A DNA stretch of 43,298 nt from Burkholderiales bacterium (GTDB taxonomy: Bacteria > Pseudomonadota > Gammaproteobacteria > Burkholderiales > SG8-39): contig JADLDQ010000167.1 in NCBI GenBank assembly GCA_020846575.1, positions 1 to 43,298 of the forward strand. Direction: 5' to 3'. Positions 16,361 through 25,704 of the stretch are shown here, one piece after another. The notes below the pieces were generated by a model. It was not told the origin of the DNA and made no database searches. It saw nothing but the letters and a program-made list of their open reading frames with translations. The first letter of the stretch is position 1; each line of letters starts with the position of its first letter. A program made the position numbers and the translations under genes.

Positions 16361-18088
16361 GTGGCAAACGAGCCCGCACAGCGCTACGCGGTCAAGGTGG
16401 ACAAGGACGTCCAGATCCCGATGCGCGACGGCGCCAGGCTCGTCGCCAACGTGTACCGCCCCGATGCGCCGGGGCGGTTTCCCGCGCTCACCGCCTGCGG
16501 CCCCTACGGCAAGGACGTGCACCTGAAGGTGAACTTCCCGGCGGCCTACGCCTACCTGGCGCAGCACCAGTCTTCGATCCTCGCCAACTCCTCGGGCAAG
16601 TACCTGCAGCACGAGATGCCCGACCTGGAGTGCTTCGTGCGCGAAGGCTACGCCGTGGTGCGCGGCGACATCCGCGGCTGCGGCAAGACGCCGGGCCTGC
16701 AGGACCCGAACTCACCGCAGGAGTACCGCGACGGCTACGACGTGGTGGAGTGGGCGGCGCGCCAGCCCTGGTGCAGCGGCAGGGTCGGCATGGCGGGCAT
16801 CTCCTACCATGCGGTGGGGCAGTGGATGGTCGCCGCGCAGCGCCCGCCGCACCTCGCCTGCATCCTGCCCTGGCACGGCAGCGCCGAGTACTACGAAGGG
16901 CGCACGCGCCAGGGCGGCATCTTCTGCGACGGCTTCACCCGCGGCTGGTGGGAGCGCCAGCGCCAGAACCAGCACGGCAGCCCGAGCTGCCCCTACCCCG
17001 ATTTCATCACCGGCGAGCGCAACACCGGGCCGGCGAGCCTCAGCGCGGCGCAGCTCGACGCCAACCGGGCGAACTACGTACAGACCATCCTCGCGCACCC
17101 TCTGCTCGACGCGTGGTACCGCGAGCGCATGCCGCGCTACGAGGATATCGAGATCCCCGCACTGGTGGTGGCGAACTGGGGCGGGCTCGGACTGCACCTG
17201 CGCGGCACCATCGAGGGCTGGATGAAGCTCGCCTCGAAGGACAAGTGGCTGAAGGTCGAATCCGGGCCCTACTTCACCACGCCGATGCTGCCCGAGAGCA
17301 TCGCGCTGCAGCTGCGCTTCTTCGACCGGTACTTGAAGGGGATCGACAACGGCTGGGAGCGGGAAGCGCGCGTCGAGGTTTCGATCCGCGGCGCAGACGA
17401 CACGGTGGAGCGCTGGATCCGGGATTCGCAGTGGCCCCTGGGCGGCACGCGCTGGACCCGGATGCATCTGGATCTCGCGGCGAAGACGCTCGCCGGCGAA
17501 CCGGGCGCGGCGGGAATGGCGAGCTTCGAGGCAAGCGGCGCGGGGCTTTCGTTCCGCACCCCGCCGCTCGCGCGCGAACTCACCTTCGCCGGTCCGAGCG
17601 CGCTGCGCCTCTGGGTTTCTTCCACCACGCCCGACGCGGACCTGTTCGTCACGCTCAGAGCCTACGATCCGCAGGGCAGGGAGGTGGTGTTCCACACCTC
17701 CACCGAGCCCAGGTCGCCCGTATCGCAGGGCTGGCTGCGCGTCTCGCATCGCAAGACCGACCCGCGGCGCTCCACCGAGTGGCTGCCGGTGCACACCCAC
17801 GACGAGGAGCAGATGCTCGAGCCCGGCGAAGTCGTGCAGGTCGACATCCCGATCTGGCCGGCGAGCCTGCGCCTGCCCATCGGCTCGCGCCTGGAACTGC
17901 TGGTCGCGGGGCGCGATTTCGAGCGGCCCGAGGAACCGGGCGCCCCCAAAGGCGCGACCCGGGGCTCGGGGCTGTACCTGCACCGCGACCCCGCCGACCG
18001 CCCGCCGGCCCGTTTCGCCGGCGCCTACACCCTGCACGCGGGGCCGGGCAGGGAGCCGCACCTTCTCTTGCCGGTGATTCCGGTCTGA
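16361..18088 (+). CDS. CocE/NonD-family hydrolase (X-Pro dipeptidyl-peptidase-like)
   Basis: A 575-residue alpha/beta hydrolase. The N-terminal half shows MRDGARLVANVYRPDAPGRFPALTACGPYGKD and the nucleophile elbow GMAGISYHAVGQW with Ser at about 148, preceded by GYAVVRGDIRGCGKTPG. The C-terminal part (from about 360) is the beta-sandwich PepX_C domain, with VSSTTPDADLFVTLRAYDPQGREV and SRLELLVAGRDF. Relatives include cocaine esterase and glutaryl-7-ACA acylase; they cleave esters or amides. The start is GTG 16361; there is no signal peptide, so it is cytoplasmic. It is divergent from a Bug gene. The substrate is unknown. Confidence 0.88.
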   Translation: MANEPAQRYAVKVDKDVQIPMRDGARLVANVYRPDAPGRFPALTACGPYGKDVHLKVNFPAAYAYLAQHQSSILANSSGKYLQHEMPDLECFVREGYAVVRGDIRGCGKTPGLQDPNSPQEYRDGYDVVEWAARQPWCSGRVGMAGISYHAVGQWMVAAQRPPHLACILPWHGSAEYYEGRTRQGGIFCDGFTRGWWERQRQNQHGSPSCPYPDFITGERNTGPASLSAAQLDANRANYVQTILAHPLLDAWYRERMPRYEDIEIPALVVANWGGLGLHLRGTIEGWMKLASKDKWLKVESGPYFTTPMLPESIALQLRFFDRYLKGIDNGWEREARVEVSIRGADDTVERWIRDSQWPLGGTRWTRMHLDLAAKTLAGEPGAAGMASFEASGAGLSFRTPPLARELTFAGPSALRLWVSSTTPDADLFVTLRAYDPQGREVVFHTSTEPRSPVSQGWLRVSHRKTDPRRSTEWLPVHTHDEEQMLEPGEVVQVDIPIWPASLRLPIGSRLELLVAGRDFERPEEPGAPKGATRGSGLYLHRDPADRPPARFAGAYTLHAGPGREPHLLLPVIPV

Positions 18089-18150
18089 GCTGCGCAGGCG
18101 CTGCGGCGACGGCCGGCGATCGAACGACAGGGTTCGAAGAGGGAAATGCC

Positions 18151-18622
18151 ATGACGGCAACACGTGGGGCCGCGCTTTACCCGAGCGCCTTCATAGCGGC
18201 CGCCGCGCTGGCTGCGCCGGCGCCGCTGGCCGCCCAGGCCTACCCCTCGAAACCCATACGCAACATCCTGACCGTATCGGGCGGCGGTGAGACCAACGCG
18301 CGCATCGCCGCGGAAAAGCTCGCCACGCTGCTCGGCGTGCCCGTTCCCGGAGGTCCCGACCGTATTCGAGGTGATGCCGGGTTACGATCGCGTCGCCTCC
18401 TGGTTCGGCTACCTCGGGCCCGCCGGCATGCCGCAGCCCATCGTCGCGCGGCTCTCCAGCGAGATATTGAAAGCGGCGGCGATGCCGGAGGTGGTGCACA
18501 AGCTGGGCAGCGTGGGATCGATCGTGAATCCGCTGCCGTCCGACAGGTTCGCCGCGGAACTCAAGTTGCAGCACGATATCGCCGCGCGCCTGGTCGGGTT
18601 GGCCGGCGTGCAGCCGGAATGA
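18151..18622 (+). pseudogene. Bug/TctC receptor gene with large internal deletion and frame change
   Basis: From ATG 18151 the frame gives a signal peptide and the Bug N-terminus (AAQAYPSKPIRNILTVSGGGETNARIAAEKLATLLGVPV), then leaves the family. Near 18350 another frame takes up the Bug C-terminal third (PEVPTVFEVMPGYDRVASWFGYLGPAG ... LAGVQPE) and ends at 18622. About half of the usual 320 residues, the whole middle lobe, is missing, and the two ends are out of frame with each other. No functional receptor can result. It lies between the CocE-like and HyuB-like genes. Confidence 0.85.
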
Positions 18623-18692
18623 GCCGGCCGGCGCCCGGGACGTGAGAAAGTCTGCCACTCCGGCTGCGGCACAGCCGCTCACAGGAACCGCC

Positions 18693-20495
18693 ATGGATGC
18701 ACGCGTCAAGGAAATCCCCCTCGACCCGGTCACGCTGGAAGTGATCCGCAATGCCCTGCCGGCGATCTCCAACGAGATGGCGATCGACCTGCAGCGCACT
18801 TCCTACAACATGATCATCTACGAGGTACGGGATTTCTGCACTGCGCTGGTGAGGCCCAACGGTGAATTGGTGTCGCAGAACGTGGGGGGCGTGTCGCACT
18901 TCATCGCCGACCTGGGCGTGATGATCACCGACGCGATGCGGCGCTACGACAAGGAGGGCTTCCAGCCGGGCGATGTGCTGATCAGCAACCACCAGCGGGT
19001 GGCCGGGCAGCACCTCAACAACGTCTGCATCCACATGCCCTACTTCCACGAGGGCGAGCTGCTGATGTTCGCCATCGTGCGCGCGCACTGGATCGACGTG
19101 GGCGGCACCAGCACCGGGTTCGGCGCCGGGCTCACGGTCGCCGATCCCTGGCTGGAGGGCTTGCAGCTCGACCAGCTGAAGCTCTACCGCGGCGGCGTGC
19201 TCGACCAGACCCTGTACCGCGTGATCCGCGACAACATCCGCTACCCGGAATCGTCGCTGGGCGACATGAAGTCGCAGATGGCGGCCTGCCGCCTGGCGCT
19301 GCGGCGGCTGGACGAGCTGTTCGGCAAGTACGGGCGCGACACCGTGCTCGCGGCGATCGAGCGCATCTTCGCGCAGACCGAGCGCAAGTGCCGCAACGTG
19401 GTGGCGAGCTTCCCGGACGGGGTATACGAGGCCGAGTCGGTGCTGGACGACGACGGCCTCGCCCAGGGCGAGCCGGTGCGCTTGCACGCCAGGGTCAGCG
19501 TGCGCGGGGGCGAGATGAGCATCGACATGTCCGGCTGCTCCGGGGAACGCCGCTCGGCGATGAACTCGCGCACGCTCGCCGCGCCGCGCATCGCCTACAA
19601 GGCGCTCACCGCGCCCAACGAGCCGGTCAACGAAGGCTCGTTCCGCGCGCTCCAGTGCATCATCCCCGAAGGCAATATCATGATGGCGCGCTACCCGGCA
19701 CCGATGGCGCACTGGAGCGTGGTGCTGCCGATGGTGGTGGACACCATCGTCGCGGCGCTCGCGCGCGCCATCCCGGAGCGGGTGCCCGCGGCCCATTTCG
19801 GGCTGATGGGCAATAACGGCGTGTTCTTCGGCATGGACCCGAACACCCGGCGCCGCTTCGTGATCAGCGCCTCGGGCGGCGGCGGCTGGGGCGGGCGTCC
19901 CTTCGAAGACGGCGAATCCGCCACCTGCACCGTGTGCCAGGGAGACGTGCGCAATGCCTCGATCGAGGAGCTGGAGATGAAGAGCCCGGTGCTCGTGCGC
20001 ACCCGGGGTCTGCGCGCCGACTCCGGCGGTCCGGGCAGGTTCCGCGGCGGCCTGGGCAGCACCATGCAGGTGCGCAACCTGGCCGAGGGCCGCTGGAACA
20101 TGGAACGCCAGCGCCGGCAGCACTGCCCGCCCTGGGGCGTGGGCGGCGGCCTGCCGGGGCAGGCGGGCATGAAGATGCTGAAGCTTCCCGGGGAACCGGA
20201 ATTCAAGGACGTCGATCTCTCGCGGCACCTGGTGCCGGCGGGCAGCGAGGTGCTGATTCACGCTGGCAGCGGCGGCGGCTGGGGCGACCCGCTCGCGCGC
20301 GATCCCGAGCGGGTACGCTGGGACGTGATCGAGGGACTGGTTTCGGAGCAGTCCGCGCACCGGGACTACGGGGTGGTATTCGGCGAGAACCGGGCGCTCG
20401 ACCCGCAAGCGACGGCGGCGCTGCGCAGCCGGCTCGCGGCGCATCGGTCCTCGCCCAGCGCCGCCCGGCGCCGTGAAACGCAAGTGCGTCAATGA
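18693..20495 (+). CDS. Hydantoinase B/oxoprolinase-family subunit (HyuB type), orphan
   Basis: A 600-residue protein matching the HyuB fold: DPVTLEVIRNALPAISNEMAIDLQRTSYN at the start, DFCTALVRPNGELVSQN, GDVLISNHQRVAGQHLNNVCIHMP, then NEGSFRALQCIIPEGNIMMARYP, SGGGGWGGRPFEDGE and the C-terminal GSGGGWGDPLARDPERV. HyuB normally works with an ATP-binding HyuA subunit to hydrolyse hydantoins or 5-oxoproline, or as part of acetone/acetophenone carboxylase-type complexes. No HyuA gene lies on either side: upstream is a Bug pseudogene and downstream a MetE-like enzyme. The start ATG 18693 follows AGGAA. Substrate unknown. Confidence 0.88.
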   Translation: MDARVKEIPLDPVTLEVIRNALPAISNEMAIDLQRTSYNMIIYEVRDFCTALVRPNGELVSQNVGGVSHFIADLGVMITDAMRRYDKEGFQPGDVLISNHQRVAGQHLNNVCIHMPYFHEGELLMFAIVRAHWIDVGGTSTGFGAGLTVADPWLEGLQLDQLKLYRGGVLDQTLYRVIRDNIRYPESSLGDMKSQMAACRLALRRLDELFGKYGRDTVLAAIERIFAQTERKCRNVVASFPDGVYEAESVLDDDGLAQGEPVRLHARVSVRGGEMSIDMSGCSGERRSAMNSRTLAAPRIAYKALTAPNEPVNEGSFRALQCIIPEGNIMMARYPAPMAHWSVVLPMVVDTIVAALARAIPERVPAAHFGLMGNNGVFFGMDPNTRRRFVISASGGGGWGGRPFEDGESATCTVCQGDVRNASIEELEMKSPVLVRTRGLRADSGGPGRFRGGLGSTMQVRNLAEGRWNMERQRRQHCPPWGVGGGLPGQAGMKMLKLPGEPEFKDVDLSRHLVPAGSEVLIHAGSGGGWGDPLARDPERVRWDVIEGLVSEQSAHRDYGVVFGENRALDPQATAALRSRLAAHRSSPSAARRRETQVRQ

Positions 20496-20508
20496 CCAGA
20501 CAGGAACG

Positions 20509-21612
20509 ATGATGGACAAGGAAAAGCCGCCGTTGCGCGCCGATGTGGTCGGCAGCCTGCTGCGGCCGCGGCGACTGCTGGAGGCGCGCGAGAAGGCCGC
20601 GCGCGGAGAACTGGCCGCCGCGGCGCTGCGCGCGGTCGAGGACGAATGCATCCGCGAGGCGGTGGCGCGCCAGGAATCGGTCGGGCTGCAGGTCGCGACC
20701 GACGGCGAGTTCAGGCGCACCTGGTGGAACCACGACTTCATGGGGCGCCTGGGCGGCGTCGAGGTGGTCGAGGATCCGGACGCGCTGCGCTTCGTCGGCA
20801 CCAGCGAGACGCGCCTGGTATCGCGGGTTCGCGCCCGCGTCCACCACGCCGGGCCGATCGCGGTGGGAGACTTCGCCTACCTGCGCTCGGTGGCGAGGGT
20901 CACGCCCAAGCAGTGCATCCCGGCGCCCGCAATGCTGTACTACCGCGGCGGGCGCGCGCGGATCGACCAGGAGGTCTACCCGGATCTGGACCGGTTCTGG
21001 ATCGACGTGGCAAGCGCCTACGCCGAGGAGATCCGCCTGCTCCACGCCGCCGGCTGCGATTATCTGCAGATCGACGACACCAGCCACGCGTTCCTGTGCG
21101 ACGAGCGCTTCCGCGAATCCTGCCGCAGGCGCGGCGACGATCCGGAGCGCCTGCCGGAGGTGCTCGCCGAGGCGCTGAACCTCGCCATCGCCGGGCGTCC
21201 CGAAGGCATGAGCGTGGTGATGCACACCTGCCGCGGCAACTGGAAAAGCAGCTGGATGGCCGAAGGCGGCTACGGCCCGGTGGCCGAGGCGGTGTTCGGT
21301 CGCACCCGGGTCGACGCTTACTTTCTCGAGTACGACACCGAGCGCGCCGGCGGGTTCGAGCCGCTGCGCTTCGTGCCCAGGGGCAGGAAGGTGGTGCTGG
21401 GACTGGTGACCACCAAGACGCCCCGGCTGGAGACCAAGGACGAGCTCAGGCGCCGTATCGACGAGGCCGCGAGGTACGTGCCGCTGGAGGACCTGTGCAT
21501 CAGCCCGCAGTGCGGCTTCGCCAGCAGCGTCCACGGCAACGCGCTGAGCGAGGACGACCAGTGGCGCAAGCTCGAGCGGGTCGTGGAGGTGGCGCGCGCG
21601 GTGTGGGGCTGA
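20509..21612 (+). CDS. Cobalamin-independent methionine synthase II-like (MetE C-terminal family) protein
   Basis: A 367-residue TIM-barrel protein related to the catalytic half of MetE. The zinc-binding set is visible: His239 and Cys241 (VMHTCRGN), Glu274 (FLEYD) and Cys335 (SPQCGF). DVVGSLLRPRRL and VATDGEFRRTWWNHDF at the N-terminus are typical of this stand-alone group. Members lack the MetE N-terminal half and probably transfer a methyl or other one-carbon group to a thiol; some occur in demethylation or sulfonate pathways. It starts at ATG 20509 after AGGAA, 13 bases after the HyuB gene, so the two are probably co-transcribed. Exact substrate unknown. Confidence 0.85.
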   Translation: MMDKEKPPLRADVVGSLLRPRRLLEAREKAARGELAAAALRAVEDECIREAVARQESVGLQVATDGEFRRTWWNHDFMGRLGGVEVVEDPDALRFVGTSETRLVSRVRARVHHAGPIAVGDFAYLRSVARVTPKQCIPAPAMLYYRGGRARIDQEVYPDLDRFWIDVASAYAEEIRLLHAAGCDYLQIDDTSHAFLCDERFRESCRRRGDDPERLPEVLAEALNLAIAGRPEGMSVVMHTCRGNWKSSWMAEGGYGPVAEAVFGRTRVDAYFLEYDTERAGGFEPLRFVPRGRKVVLGLVTTKTPRLETKDELRRRIDEAARYVPLEDLCISPQCGFASSVHGNALSEDDQWRKLERVVEVARAVWG

Positions 21613-21716
21613 GTGCTTTGCGGGTGCGCGGGTGGCGCGGGCGGCGCGGGCGTGGCCCCGGCACGCGGATCGCGGGCGCCCGGCATCGGGGCATTCGCGG
21701 CTTCAGCCGTTGCTTG

Positions 21717-21722
21717 CATAAT
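21717..21722 (+). promoter_or_regulatory. Possible -10 box (CATAAT) for the following Bug gene
   Basis: CATAAT is five of six to consensus and lies 39 bases before ATG 21762. The hexamer at 17 bases upstream, TTCGCG (21694-21699), is a poor -35. Weak call. Confidence 0.3.
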
Positions 21723-21761
21723 GGAAGCTGCGAGCCGCCATCGGTCATCCGGAGCAGTCCC

Positions 21762-22730
21762 ATGCACAGGGTCGCGATCGCCGCAACACTCTGCATCGTC
21801 CTGGCGCCGCCCGCGGCCCTCTCCCAGGCCTGGCCGGCCAGGACGGTGCGCATCGTCGTACCGCACCCGCCGGGCGGCCCGGGCGACGTGCCGCCGCGCG
21901 GCTTCGCCCAGTCGCTCAGCCAGAGCCTGGGGCAGCCGTTCATCGTGGAGAACCGCGAAGGCGCGGACGGACTGATCGGCGTCGAGGCGGTGCGCAAGTC
22001 GGCGCCGGACGGCTATACGTTCATCGCCACCAGCGCCGGGACCATGATCGTCAATCCATCCATGCGCAGGAACCCGCCCTACGACGTGTTCAAGTTCACG
22101 CCCATCGTGCACACCGGCACGCTGCAGCAGCTCATCCTTGCCGCCTTGAAGGCGCCCGGCCATACGCTGCAGGAACTGTTCGCCGCGGCGAAGGCGAAGC
22201 CCGAAGCGATCACCGTCGGCACCTTCGGCTCGATCAACCTGGCGAGCCTGTTCGTCGATTGGTCCAAGGCGAACGGCATGCGCTTTTACCCCGTCCCCTA
22301 CAAGAGCGCGAGCCAGGGTCTGCTCGCGATCCAGGCGGGCCAGGTGGACATCGTGACCTTCGCGGCCGGACCGGGGTCCAGGCTGGTGCAGGCGGGCAAG
22401 TTGAAGGCGCTGGCGATTTCGCCGCGACGCAACGACAGACTCCTGCCGGGCGTGCCCTCGCTGCGCGAGGCGGGTGCGAGCTTCGATTTCACCACCTGGT
22501 GGGGCTGGTTCGCTCCGGCGGGCATCGAGCGCGGCATCGTCGCGCGCTTGAACGGCGAGGTCGCGAAGCTGATCGCCGATCCCGGCTTCAATGCCAAGTT
22601 CCTCGCCTCGCAGGGCCTGGACACCGGCGTGAACGCGGGTGAATCGCCCGAGGCCTTCGACAGCTTCATCCGCAGGGAACTCTCGGAGTTCCAGGACCTG
22701 ATGAGGCTGGTGGGGATCAAGCCCCAGTAA
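21762..22730 (+). CDS. Bug/TctC-family periplasmic solute-binding receptor
   Basis: A 322-residue protein with a short signal peptide (IAATLCIVLAPPAALSQA), then WPARTVRIVVPHPPGGPGD, LGQPFIVENREGADGLIG, APDGYTFIATSAGTMIVNPSM, VPYKSASQGLLAIQAGQVDIVTF and LLPGVPSLREAGASFDFTTWWGWFAPAG. All family landmarks are in place. Starts at ATG 21762. It follows the HyuB and MetE-like genes on the same strand after a gap of about 150 bases, and is 30 bases before the MazG-like gene. Ligand unknown. Confidence 0.9.
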   Translation: MHRVAIAATLCIVLAPPAALSQAWPARTVRIVVPHPPGGPGDVPPRGFAQSLSQSLGQPFIVENREGADGLIGVEAVRKSAPDGYTFIATSAGTMIVNPSMRRNPPYDVFKFTPIVHTGTLQQLILAALKAPGHTLQELFAAAKAKPEAITVGTFGSINLASLFVDWSKANGMRFYPVPYKSASQGLLAIQAGQVDIVTFAAGPGSRLVQAGKLKALAISPRRNDRLLPGVPSLREAGASFDFTTWWGWFAPAGIERGIVARLNGEVAKLIADPGFNAKFLASQGLDTGVNAGESPEAFDSFIRRELSEFQDLMRLVGIKPQ

Positions 22731-22760
22731 TCCCGACCACCCGCGCCGCGTCCGATACCC

Positions 22761-23108
22761 ATGCTGAGCGAAGCGACCCTTGCACGGCTGCTCGAATTCC
22801 GCGAGCAGCGCGACTGGCGGCAGTTTCATACCTTCCGCAATCTCGCGGTGTCGCTGTCGCTGGAGGCCGCGGAGCTGCTGGAATTCACCCAGTGGGTGCC
22901 GGAGGCGCAGATGGAACGCGTGGTCGCCGCGCGCAAGGCCGAGATCGCCGCGGAGATCGCCGACATCGCGATCTACTTGCAGTTCCTCGCCCACGATCTC
23001 GGGCTCGACCTGGAGCGTTGTGTGCGCGACAAGCTCGCGGTGAACGAGGCGCGCTACCCGGTCGACAAGGCGAGGGGCCGCTCCACCAAGTACGACCGCC
23101 TGGACTGA
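22761..23108 (+). CDS. MazG-like nucleotide pyrophosphohydrolase
   Basis: A 115-residue all-alpha protein with the MazG/dCTPase signature: Glu35-x2-Glu38 (SLEAAELLE), then Glu65-x2-Asp68 (EIADIAIYL), which bind Mg2+. Such enzymes hydrolyse NTPs or dNTPs to monophosphates and pyrophosphate, as house-cleaning enzymes. The single short domain and the start LLEFREQRDWRQFHTFRNLAVSLSLEA resemble the RS21-C6/dCTPase group rather than full MazG. It lies 30 bases after a Bug gene and converges on the kelch gene. Natural substrate unknown. Confidence 0.88.
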   Translation: MLSEATLARLLEFREQRDWRQFHTFRNLAVSLSLEAAELLEFTQWVPEAQMERVVAARKAEIAAEIADIAIYLQFLAHDLGLDLERCVRDKLAVNEARYPVDKARGRSTKYDRLD

Positions 23109-23163
23109 ACGAGGCGCTTGAGACGCCGGCGCCTCGCCCCCGGCCCCGTGCCGAGCCCTGCGG

Positions 23164-24159
23164 CTAGCGGCAGCGCATCGCCGGCCGGTAGGTCTGGTTG
23201 AGGGTCGTGCCGCTGTTGCCGCCGTTGCCGATGCCGCCGCCGGTGACCCAGATCATGCCCGCGAGGAAGGCCGCGCCGGTGACGCCGTGCACCGGGATCG
23301 GCATGTCGGGCAGCTTCACCCAGCGCCCGGCGCCCGGGTCGTATACGTCGTGGTCCGGGAACATGCCGTCGCGGTGCTCGCCGCCCCACACGTGGAAGCA
23401 GCCCTCGGCCATGACGCCGTTCATGCCGCTGCGACCCTTGAGCATCGGCGCCGCCGCCGTCCAGCGCCGCGCCTTCGGATCGAATGCCTCGAAAGCGGTG
23501 GTCTTCTCGCTCATGAAGCCGCCCTGCAACCGGCCGCCGGCGACGTGGATCCTGCCGTCGATCACCGCGCCGGCGACGTGGTTGCGCTGGGTCGGCAGGT
23601 CCGGCAGCGTCTCCCATCGGTCGGAACTCGGGTCGTACACCGCGAAGTCGTGGCCGCGCGGCGGTCGGCCCCCGGCCACGTAGATCTTGCCCTCGTACAC
23701 CAGCGCCACCCCGGCGCTGCGCGCGCTCGGCATCGGCGTCTTCTCGATCCAGCGCCCGGCGCGCGGGTCCAGTGCATAGACGGTACTCACGTAGGCGGCG
23801 TTCGGATCGGTCTGCCCGCCGATCAAGTAGATGATCCCGCCTGCGGTGGCCGCCATGCCGTGGTTGTTCGGCCGGGGCAGCGGCGGGCCGAACCGCCAGG
23901 TATCGGTCCCGATATCGTAGATCTGCACGGTGCGCACCGTGACCCGGCCCTTCGGATAGCCGCCCAGCACGTAGAGCTTTCCGTCCAGGGCGGTCAGGGT
24001 GAATTCGGAGTTGGGTTCGAGCATGTCGGCGCGCCGGCCCCATTCGCCCGCGGCGAGCACCTGGGCGCAGGCGAGTCCGGGCGCGAGCAGCAGCAGGGCG
24101 AGGGCCCGCAGGCCTGCCGTGAAGCCCGGTGCGATGCGCGTGCCGGCAGCGGTGTTCAT
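23164..24159 (-). CDS. Secreted kelch-repeat protein
   Basis: A 331-residue protein with a signal peptide (LRALALLLLAPGLACAQ) and about five to six kelch blades. Typical blades read LDGKLYVLGGYPKG, AGGIIYLIGGQTDPN, YEGKIYVAGGRPPRG, IDGRIHVAGGRLQGG and AEGCFHVWGGEHRDG, each followed by VYDP-like and W-containing strands. This predicts a periplasmic or secreted beta-propeller; no catalytic residues can be named. The start is ATG 24159, with GGGAG upstream. The gene is downstream of, and on the same strand as, the MFS gene, and stands near the molybdenum hydroxylase operon. Function unknown. Confidence 0.85.
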   Translation of the reverse strand: MNTAAGTRIAPGFTAGLRALALLLLAPGLACAQVLAAGEWGRRADMLEPNSEFTLTALDGKLYVLGGYPKGRVTVRTVQIYDIGTDTWRFGPPLPRPNNHGMAATAGGIIYLIGGQTDPNAAYVSTVYALDPRAGRWIEKTPMPSARSAGVALVYEGKIYVAGGRPPRGHDFAVYDPSSDRWETLPDLPTQRNHVAGAVIDGRIHVAGGRLQGGFMSEKTTAFEAFDPKARRWTAAAPMLKGRSGMNGVMAEGCFHVWGGEHRDGMFPDHDVYDPGAGRWVKLPDMPIPVHGVTGAAFLAGMIWVTGGGIGNGGNSGTTLNQTYRPAMRCR

Positions 24160-24357
24160 GGGCTCTCCCTGATGTCCGGTCCGAGTCCGCGCGTGCCTTG
24201 CGAAGTCCCGCGCGCTGCCTTGCGGTCCGGCCGGGAACGCGACCGGCGCCTGTTCATCGCCGGACCTCGGGCGGCGACGGCATCCACGGGCTGATGCCAG
24301 TATATCCAAGCATCGCTGTAAGCAGCGCCAGCCGCGGGCAGCGCGCCGCACCTCGCT

Positions 24358-25638
24358 TCAAGCGGCTGCCGGCGCCGGCCTGCGCCCGCCGCGCTGGATC
24401 GCGAGCACCGCCAGGGCCGCCACCGCGCACGCGAGTCCGGCGACGAGGAACGCCCCCGTATAGGCGCCGAAGGCGTTGCGCACGGCGCCCCCGCCGAAGG
24501 CGGCGATGCCGGCGCCGAGCTGGTGGCACATGAAGATCCAGCCGAACACGACCGCCGCGTCGCGCCGCCCGAAGACGTCGGTGGTGATGCGCAGTGTCGG
24601 CGGCACGGTCGCGATCCAGTCCAGCCCATAGAAGACCGCGAACAGGCCCAGCCCCCACCAGCTCAAGTCCGAGTAGGGCAGGTACAAGAGCGACAGCCCG
24701 CGCAGCCCGTAGTACCAGAACAGGAGCCACCTGCAGTCGTAGCGGTCCGAAAGCCAACCCGAGAGCGCGGTGCCGACGAGGTTGAACATACCCATCATCG
24801 CGAGGATGCCGGCCGCCCGCACCTCGGGCAGGCCGCCATCGAAGCAGAAGGCGATGAAGTGAGTGCCGATGAGGCCGTTGGTCGACAGGCCGCAGACGAA
24901 GAAAGTGCCGGCGAGGAGCCAGAAGTCGCGTGTCGGCAGCGCCCGTTGCAGCGAGCGCCAGGCGATGCCGACGGGATTGCCGCTCGCCATCTGCCCGGCT
25001 TCGATCTCGCCCGGCGCCGCGCCGTAGGAACGCAGGCCGAGGTCGCGCGGCCGCTCCACCATCAGCCAGGCGATGATCGGAACCAGGCAGGCCATGACGG
25101 CGGCGACCGTCCATGCGACCGCGCGCCAGCCGGCGGCCTCCGAGATCAGCGCGAGCAGCGGCAGGAACACCAGCTGGCCCATCGCGCTGGCCGCGGTCAG
25201 CAGGCCCATCACCAGGCCGCGCCGCTCGGTGAACCAGCGGTTGACCACCGTGGCCGCCAGCACCGTTGCGGCCAGGCCCGAGCCGATGCCGACCATCAGT
25301 CCCCAGGTCAGCATCAGGTGCCAGGGTTGAGTCATCTGCGTGCTCGCCCCGATGCCGATGGCGAGCAGGGCGAGCGCGGCGAGCACGGTGCGGCGGACCC
25401 CGAAGCGCAGCATCGTGGCGCCCGCGAACGGACCCATCGCCCCGAGCAGCACGAGGTGTACCGCGATGGCCGCGGAGATGGTGGCGCGGTCCCAGCCGAG
25501 CGAGTGCTCCAGCGGCACGATCAGCACGCCCGGCGCGGAGCGCACGCCCGCCGCGCACAGAAGCAGGACGAAGACCAGGCCGGCCACGATCCAGGCGTAG
25601 TGCAGGCGGCCGGACAGCGATCGGGCGAGGGCGTTCAT
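24358..25638 (-). CDS. MFS transporter (monocarboxylate/oxalate-like)
   Basis: A 426-residue major facilitator with about 12 hydrophobic segments. Visible marks are the inter-helix loop motif LRFGVRRTVLAALALLAIG after helix 2, the central cytoplasmic loop around residues 190-220, and GWLSDRYDCRW in the second half. The GVLIVPLEHSLGWDRATIS N-terminus resembles monocarboxylate and oxalate:formate antiporter-like carriers. Start ATG 25638 is chosen over the in-frame ATG at 25692 because hydrophobic sequence begins soon after it. It is divergent from the molybdenum hydroxylase operon and could import or export its substrate or product; that is inference. Confidence 0.88.
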   Translation of the reverse strand: MNALARSLSGRLHYAWIVAGLVFVLLLCAAGVRSAPGVLIVPLEHSLGWDRATISAAIAVHLVLLGAMGPFAGATMLRFGVRRTVLAALALLAIGIGASTQMTQPWHLMLTWGLMVGIGSGLAATVLAATVVNRWFTERRGLVMGLLTAASAMGQLVFLPLLALISEAAGWRAVAWTVAAVMACLVPIIAWLMVERPRDLGLRSYGAAPGEIEAGQMASGNPVGIAWRSLQRALPTRDFWLLAGTFFVCGLSTNGLIGTHFIAFCFDGGLPEVRAAGILAMMGMFNLVGTALSGWLSDRYDCRWLLFWYYGLRGLSLLYLPYSDLSWWGLGLFAVFYGLDWIATVPPTLRITTDVFGRRDAAVVFGWIFMCHQLGAGIAAFGGGAVRNAFGAYTGAFLVAGLACAVAALAVLAIQRGGRRPAPAAA

Positions 25639-25704
25639 CGGGTCTTGTCTCGTGCGTGGAAGCGCCGAGTATCGCAGAAGGCCGCGAAGCATCGCACGTC
25701 GCGA

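Noticed and set aside
18561..20801. A 746-codon minus-strand open frame
   Set aside because: Antisense shadow of the HyuB-like gene, without domain motifs.
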